Source: a candidate division FCPU426 bacterium (GTDB lineage Bacteria; Oederibacteriota; PGYV01; Palsa-1178). From it: 9,961 bases of DNA. Positions within the stretch are counted from its first letter, which is position 1. Every line of letters begins with the position of its first letter. The position numbers and the translations under genes are program-made. The stretch lies in the NCBI GenBank assembly GCA_003167475.1, contig PMTB01000187.1, positions 6,332 through 16,292 on the forward strand, in the 5' to 3' direction. Of the stretch, positions 5,729 through 9,961 are shown one piece after another. The notes under the pieces were generated by a model. The model was not told the origin of the DNA. It saw nothing but the letters and a program-made list of their open reading frames with translations, and searched no databases.

Positions 5729-8548
5729 GCCGATAAAATCGTAATCAAAGGCGCAAGGGAACACAACCTGAAGAATATAGACATTACAATACCACGCGAC
5801 AAACTTGTTGTCATAACAGGCGTGTCCGGTTCGGGGAAATCGTCCCTGGCTTTTAATACCATTTACGCCGAGGGGCAGCGCAGATATGTGGAGTCCCTTT
5901 CGGCCTATGCCAGGCAGTTCCTGGGTCAGATGCAGAAACCGGACGTGGACACCATCGACGGATTGTCGCCGGCGATAGCCATAGAACAAAAAAGCGCCGG
6001 AAGCAACCCGCGCTCCACGGTCGGCACAATCACGGAGATATATGATTACTTCAGGCTCCTTTGGGCCAGGATCGGAGTGCCGTATTGCCCCAATGACGGG
6101 ACGCGCATCCAGTCGCAGTCGGTGCAGCAGATAGTTGATAAGGTGCTTGAAACAGGCGAGGGCACTAAGATCCTGATTTTGGCGCCTGTTATTTCCGGCA
6201 GGAAAGGCGAGTACAATAAACTCTTCGAGAATATAAAAAAAGAGGGGGTCCTGAGGGTCAGGATAGACGGAGAGGTAAAATCCCTCGAGGAGAAGATCAA
6301 TATAGAAAAGAATAAAAAACACACCGTGGAAATCGTCGTTGACCGGCTGGCTGTTTCAAAAGCCGATAAAAAACGGATAACCCAGTCCGTGGAACTCGCC
6401 GTCAAAATAGGCGAGGGTATAGCCATCATAAACAATACCGCGGCAAAAACAGACACGCTCTTTTCCGAGAAACTGTCGTGCCCAGTATGTTCCTTTTCCA
6501 TGACAAAGCTCGAACCGAGGATGTTCTCTTTTAACAGCCCGTTCGGCGCCTGCCCCGAATGCACCGGCATCGGGACCAGGATCGAAGTCGACGAAAAACT
6601 TGTGGTTAATGAGGAATTGTCAATCAGGGAAGGCGCGCTAAAACCCTGGAGCCACCTGGACGGATATTACGGCCACCTGATAGAGGGCCTCAGCGAGCAT
6701 TTCAAATTCAGCATGCAGGTACCGTTCAAAAAACTGCCTGACAAAATCAAAAAGATCATACTCCATGGCACCGACGACAATATTAAATACGAGTATAAAA
6801 ATTACACTACAGACTGGAAACATTCCGGCGGTTTTGAGGGCCTGGTGCCTTTCCTGGACAGGCGCTACAGGGGCACCGACGCGGAACGCGTAAGGGAGGA
6901 CATATTCAATAAATATATGGTTGAGCGCGAGTGTTCCGCCTGCCGCGGAAAAAGGCTCAAACCGGAATCTATAGCGGTGCGCGTCGGTGATATGTCCATC
7001 ATAGACGCCTCCAGGATGTCCATAGAAAAAGCCTATGATTATTTTTCAAAACTGGAACTCTCAAAGAAAGACGAAATGATATCAAAACAGATACTCAAGG
7101 AGATACGGGGAAGGCTGCTTTTCCTCCTGAACGTGGGTTTGAGCTATCTGACTCTCGACAGGAAATCCGGCAGCCTCTCAGGCGGTGAATTCCAGAGGAT
7201 ACACCTGGCAACCCAGATAGGGGTCGGGCTTGTGGGCGTGCTTTATATACTTGACGAACCCAGCATAGGGCTGCACCAGCGGGACAACGAAAAGCTCCTC
7301 GCCACATTGCACAAATTACGCGACCTCGGCAATACGGTTATTGTCGTGGAACATGACGAGGAGACGATACTCAACGCGGATTTCATAATAGACGTCGGCC
7401 CCGGACCGGGCGTGCACGGAGGGGAAATAGTGTACGCGGGCGCCCTCGAAGGGCTCCTGAAGCATAAAACGTCGCTGACCGCGAAATACCTCAACAATAA
7501 ACAGAAGATAACGATAGAAAAAGACCCGAGGAGCCGCGACAAATTCATAGAATTACGCGGATGCACAACCAACAACCTAAAGAACATAAACGTAAAATTC
7601 CCGCTGGGTAATTTCATATGTATAACGGGCGTATCAGGTTCGGGAAAGTCGTCGCTTATAGCCGAAACTTTGTATCCCGGACTGATGTACGAGGTTTACC
7701 GCGGAGGCATAAAGCCGGGTGGTTATAAGGAAATCTCCGGATGGCAGCAAATAGACAAGATCATTGAAATAGACCAGTCGGCCATAGGACGGACGCCCAG
7801 GAGCAACCCGGCGACCTATACAGGGGTCTTTGCGGAGATCAGGGACATATTCGCCGAGACCAAGGAAGCCAAACTACGGGGCTATGAGCCGGGCCGTTTC
7901 AGCTTCAATGTCAAAGGCGGAAGGTGCGAGACATGCGGCGGGGACGGTATAATACGCATAGAAATGAATTTCCTGCCGGACGTATATGTGCCCTGCGAGG
8001 AATGCGGCGGAAAAAGATATAACAGGGAAACACTCGAGATAACTTTCAAGGATAAGAACATCAATGAAGTGCTCAATATGCGCGTGGAAGACGCGCTTGC
8101 TTTCTTCGACAAGATACCGACCGTTAAAAAAGTTCTGCAGACCCTTGATGACGTGGGAATGGGGTACATGACGCTCGGCCAGCAGGCCACAACACTCTCG
8201 GGCGGTGAGGCGCAGAGGGTGAAACTTGCCGCGGAGTTATGCAAGCGCTCCACGGGCCAGACCCTGTATATACTTGACGAACCCACGACCGGGCTGCATT
8301 TTGCCGACATTGAAAAACTTCTCGGGGTGTTGAACCGCCTTGTTGAATTGGGGAACACTGTTGTGGTAATAGAGCATAACCTGGACGTCATAAAAAATTC
8401 GGATTATATAATAGACATCGGCCCGGAAGGCGGGGATAAGGGCGGTTACGTAATATTCGAGGGAACTCCTCAGGAGATAATCAAATCAAAAAAATCATAT
8501 ACGGGCGAGTTTCTCTGCAGGCATATGACTGGAAAACATCAGTGCTGA
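5726..8548 (+). CDS. uvrA: Excinuclease ABC subunit A (UvrA)
   Basis: UvrA is the DNA-damage sensor of nucleotide excision repair; a dimer with UvrB scans DNA and loads UvrB at lesions. The 940-aa product is full length with both ATPase modules intact. Module I: Walker A GVSGSGKSS (residues 32-40), zinc site C252/C255 with C276/C279, signature LSGGE (484-488), Walker B LYILDE (506-511) and switch H543. Module II: Walker A GVSGSGKSS (635-643), zinc finger C734/C737 and C757/C760 (CETC, CEEC), signature LSGGE (824-828), Walker B with D851-E852, and H884. A further CSAC pair (403, 406) lies in the insertion domain, while the early CPND at 121-124 lacks the second Cys seen in some homologs, as in E. 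coli. No uvrB or uvrC is in the window. The gene starts 38 nt after the TPR gene. Nothing suggests pseudogenisation. Confidence 0.98.
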   Translation: MADKIVIKGAREHNLKNIDITIPRDKLVVITGVSGSGKSSLAFNTIYAEGQRRYVESLSAYARQFLGQMQKPDVDTIDGLSPAIAIEQKSAGSNPRSTVGTITEIYDYFRLLWARIGVPYCPNDGTRIQSQSVQQIVDKVLETGEGTKILILAPVISGRKGEYNKLFENIKKEGVLRVRIDGEVKSLEEKINIEKNKKHTVEIVVDRLAVSKADKKRITQSVELAVKIGEGIAIINNTAAKTDTLFSEKLSCPVCSFSMTKLEPRMFSFNSPFGACPECTGIGTRIEVDEKLVVNEELSIREGALKPWSHLDGYYGHLIEGLSEHFKFSMQVPFKKLPDKIKKIILHGTDDNIKYEYKNYTTDWKHSGGFEGLVPFLDRRYRGTDAERVREDIFNKYMVERECSACRGKRLKPESIAVRVGDMSIIDASRMSIEKAYDYFSKLELSKKDEMISKQILKEIRGRLLFLLNVGLSYLTLDRKSGSLSGGEFQRIHLATQIGVGLVGVLYILDEPSIGLHQRDNEKLLATLHKLRDLGNTVIVVEHDEETILNADFIIDVGPGPGVHGGEIVYAGALEGLLKHKTSLTAKYLNNKQKITIEKDPRSRDKFIELRGCTTNNLKNINVKFPLGNFICITGVSGSGKSSLIAETLYPGLMYEVYRGGIKPGGYKEISGWQQIDKIIEIDQSAIGRTPRSNPATYTGVFAEIRDIFAETKEAKLRGYEPGRFSFNVKGGRCETCGGDGIIRIEMNFLPDVYVPCEECGGKRYNRETLEITFKDKNINEVLNMRVEDALAFFDKIPTVKKVLQTLDDVGMGYMTLGQQATTLSGGEAQRVKLAAELCKRSTGQTLYILDEPTTGLHFADIEKLLGVLNRLVELGNTVVVIEHNLDVIKNSDYIIDIGPEGGDKGGYVIFEGTPQEIIKSKKSYTGEFLCRHMTGKHQC

Positions 8549-8791
8549 AATCAAAGGCGTCTGCCAAACGCGGATTTAAGGCGTTCCCAAATAGCGTATA
8601 ATATGACGACGCCCCGAATCTTGACAAAACATAAATTAACGTTAAAACCAAAATATAAGAAATCCTAAATTGAAATATTTGAACCAATTCAATTTTTACG
8701 TTAATTCGACTTACAAACCCATGTTTCCATTAGCAAATTATGCGCTTTCGTAAGTTTTCGTTAATACTTGCTAAAATTACTAACATAATAC

Positions 8792-8820
8792 TTGACAAAA
8801 CTTAAAGTGTGATGTATATT
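8792..8820 (+). promoter_or_regulatory. Near-consensus sigma-70 promoter of the NHL gene
   Basis: Perfect -35 TTGACA at 8792-8797, a 17-nt spacer, and -10 TATATT at 8815-8820 (5 of 6), with TG directly before it. The 30 nt upstream are A/T-rich and could act as an UP element. Transcription should start near 8827, giving a leader of about 59 nt. This is the strongest promoter in the window and predicts high expression of the secreted protein. Confidence 0.85.
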
Positions 8821-8845
8821 ACAAGTGGAAGAAGAAATAAAAAAC

Positions 8846-8877
8846 AAGGAGGAAGAATAAAGCAGAAAAAAAGGAGG
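8846..8877 (+). promoter_or_regulatory. Purine-rich leader with two AAGGAGG sites
   Basis: The first AAGGAGG (8846-8852) is followed by no plausible start codon at usable distance. The second (8871-8877) is 8 nt before the ATG at 8886. The nearer ATG at 8881 only encodes Met-Ser and then stops (ATGTCATGA), so 8886 is the real start. The first site may be a ribosome-binding mRNA stabiliser or standby site, by analogy with the STAB-SD leaders known from Bacillus. Confidence 0.6.
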
Positions 8878-8885
8878 CGGATGTC

Positions 8886-9961
8886 ATGAAAAATCAAAAA
8901 ACAGCACTCCTCTTGGCGACCTTGACCTGTCTGATGCTCTTATCCTATAATTCATATTCCGCAACAAACCGCTCGATTATCGTAACGGACACATCCAATA
9001 ACAGCGTTCAAATACTTGATTATAACACCGGTAATTTTGTCCTTTCATTTGGAAGCAAAGGAAGCGGTTTGGGCCAGTTCCTTTATCCGGCATCCTCGAA
9101 GGTAAACCAATCAGGCACATTCATATACGTCGCCGATACCGGGAACAACAGGGTGCAGAAATTCGACGGCCGCGGAAATGCGGTTTCTTCCTGGGGCGCT
9201 GTAACAGGCGGAAAACTTAACGGGCAGTTCTCCAGCCCCAATAATATAGCGGTCGGACAGATTAATAATGAAGAACGCGTTTATGTAGCCGACACGGGGA
9301 ATAACAGGATACAGGTTTTCAATTCGGAAGGAGTTTGGCTGGCGAGCTGGGGCAGCACCAAAGCCGGGAGCGGAGTGAATGATTTCAACAACCCGCAGGG
9401 ATTGGCCCTGGACGCGGCGCGCGGCGCGCTTTATGTGGCGGATACTTTCAACCACAGGATAAAAAAATATTCGCTTGACGGATCCCTCGCGGGCGTTTTC
9501 GGCGGATTCGGAACAGGTGACGGGCAGATGAATTATCCCAAGGATGTGGCAATGAGCTCCGACGGTGGTTTCTACGTTACAGACGCCCTTAATTACAGGA
9601 TACAAAAATTCGGCCAGGACGGAACTTTCCAGTTCAAGTGGGGCGTAAAAGGCACTGACGCCGGACAATTCGGGGATATTTTTGAGGTTGCCGTTGAACA
9701 AAACAACAATGTCTATGTGGCCGACGCCGGGAATAACAGGGTGCAAAAATTTGATCAACAGGGTAATTTTCTGGCATCTTTCGGCGCCGCAAAAGGCAGC
9801 CAGCCGGGATATTTTAATTATCCGGAAGGTGTTTTTGTAAATGAGATCACATTACAGGACCCGACAGCAGTTCCAACAAATACCCCCGCCAATACTTATA
9901 CCGGCACTTTCACTAATACCTTTACAGACACCCTGACCGAAACACCGACCAATACCTACAC
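8886..9961 (+). CDS. Secreted NHL-repeat beta-propeller protein with Thr-rich linker (3' end outside window)
   Basis: The frame stays open to the window end, giving 358 complete codons and a partial one. Residues 1-26 form a Sec signal peptide: a Lys-containing start, the hydrophobic run ALLLATLTCLMLL, and likely cleavage around SYSA. Residues 31-320 carry NHL-type repeats: a degenerate first copy VTDTSNNSVQIL (33-44), then YVADTGNNRVQKF (81-93), YVADTGNNRIQVF (133-145), YVADTFNHRIKKY (183-195), YVTDALNYRIQKF (230-242) and YVADAGNNRVQKF (277-289), followed by a partial strand set PGYFNYPEGVFV. This predicts a six-bladed propeller, a fold used for protein, RNA or glycan binding. From residue 331 nearly every second residue is Thr, marking a linker to a further domain or cell-surface anchor outside the window. 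Function and ligand are unknown. It has its own strong promoter. Confidence 0.9.
   Translation, partial: MKNQKTALLLATLTCLMLLSYNSYSATNRSIIVTDTSNNSVQILDYNTGNFVLSFGSKGSGLGQFLYPASSKVNQSGTFIYVADTGNNRVQKFDGRGNAVSSWGAVTGGKLNGQFSSPNNIAVGQINNEERVYVADTGNNRIQVFNSEGVWLASWGSTKAGSGVNDFNNPQGLALDAARGALYVADTFNHRIKKYSLDGSLAGVFGGFGTGDGQMNYPKDVAMSSDGGFYVTDALNYRIQKFGQDGTFQFKWGVKGTDAGQFGDIFEVAVEQNNNVYVADAGNNRVQKFDQQGNFLASFGAAKGSQPGYFNYPEGVFVNEITLQDPTAVPTNTPANTYTGTFTNTFTDTLTETPTNTY
8976..9755 (+). repeat. Six NHL-repeat units in tandem
   Basis: The units are spaced about 40-52 codons apart. Best conserved at DNA level are the cores around 9126, 9282 and 9714, all reading roughly GCCGAYRCSGGGAAYAACAGG. The repeats are protein-driven and diverged, not a recent DNA expansion. 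They also create long open frames on the opposite strand that are not genes. Confidence 0.85.
9876..9961 (+). repeat. Thr-alternating linker, start of a low-complexity tract
   Basis: From residue 331 to 357 every odd-numbered residue is Thr except Ala335; the partner residues are N, P, Y, G, F, D, L and E. The codons vary (ACA, ACC, ACT, ACG), so it is not a simple DNA microsatellite. Such (X-T)n tracts are typical of extracellular linkers that may be O-glycosylated. It continues beyond the window. Confidence 0.85.

Larger units (their letters stand above)
8549..8885. other. AT-rich intergenic region between uvrA and the NHL gene
   Basis: This 337-nt stretch holds no credible gene. The first 70 nt match the composition of the genes and contain only 4- to 6-bp stems, so no clear uvrA terminator is visible. 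From about 8620 it becomes strongly AT-rich. It contains CTTGACAAAAC twice (8620-8630 and 8791-8801), the 10-bp palindrome TTAACGTTAA (8636-8645), CGTTAA three times (8640, 8699, 8759), and a weak 8-bp inverted repeat AAATTGAA/TTCAATTT (8667-8674, 8688-8695). A TATAAT at 8597-8602 lacks a good -35. The 3' end carries the promoter and leader of the NHL gene, listed separately. Confidence 0.8.

Noticed and set aside
8667..8697. AAATTGAA/TTCAATTT hairpin with TTTTT as the uvrA terminator
   Set aside because: The stem has one G-C pair in eight and lies about 120 nt past the stop, too weak to claim.
8825..8860. Leader peptide starting at GTG 8825
   Set aside because: The GTG lies at or before the predicted transcription start and the peptide is a by-product of the purine-rich leader.
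8976..9755. Regular repeats as a possible CRISPR or satellite array
   Set aside because: Repeats are in frame, diverged at codon level and explained by NHL protein units; no short identical repeats with unique spacers exist.
9111..9758. 215-codon frame on the minus strand opposite the NHL gene
   Set aside because: Its apparent repeats (FLHPVIPGVG-like) are the antisense reading of the NHL repeats; the + strand frame has signal peptide, ribosome site and promoter.

Overview
The window reads as an ordinary bacterial chromosome segment with about balanced base composition. All recognisable genes lie on the + strand and are tightly packed, and several use TTG or GTG starts behind good Shine-Dalgarno sites. 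No single gene fixes the taxonomy. The TPR lipoprotein-like gene next to an ABC-2 exporter, and the NHL-repeat secreted protein running into a Thr-alternating linker, recall genomes of poorly cultured lineages such as Omnitrophota, Elusimicrobiota or Goldbacteria. That is an impression from protein style, not a demonstrated assignment.

Region 1 (1-3205) is a coenzyme-precursor operon: the 3' part of a deoxynucleoside kinase, then panB, panC, panD and an L-aspartate dehydrogenase (nadX-like). Gaps are 2, 11 and 46 nt, followed by a TGATG stop/start overlap between panD and the dehydrogenase. PanB makes ketopantoate, PanD makes beta-alanine from aspartate, and PanC joins pantoate to beta-alanine. 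The dehydrogenase interconverts oxaloacetate and aspartate, so it may feed PanD, NAD synthesis, or both. No ketopantoate reductase (panE) is visible.

Region 2 (3206-3431) is a 226-bp non-coding gap. It holds a perfect extended -10 promoter (TGTTATAAT) and a striking 102-bp element whose 32-nt arms are inverted copies of each other with one mismatch. The element lies in the predicted leader of the next operon and looks like a small palindromic repeat or MITE, or a leader hairpin. It does not look like a terminator.

Region 3 (3432-5687) is an ABC-2 type exporter: an ATPase starting at TTG, overlapped by its six-helix permease (ATGA). A small membrane-anchored or lipoprotein TPR protein follows, possibly translationally coupled through an eight-codon mini-ORF.

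Region 4 (5726-8548) is a complete uvrA (940 aa) for nucleotide excision repair, with all ATPase and zinc motifs intact.

Region 5 (8549-8885) is an AT-rich non-coding stretch ending in a near-consensus sigma-70 promoter (TTGACA, 17 nt, TATATT) and a purine-rich leader with two AAGGAGG sequences. Only the second is placed to start translation.

Region 6 (8886-9961, running off the end) encodes a secreted NHL-repeat beta-propeller protein. It ends, within the window, in a linker where nearly every second residue is threonine. No RNA genes, CRISPR arrays, insertion-sequence transposases or phage genes were found.
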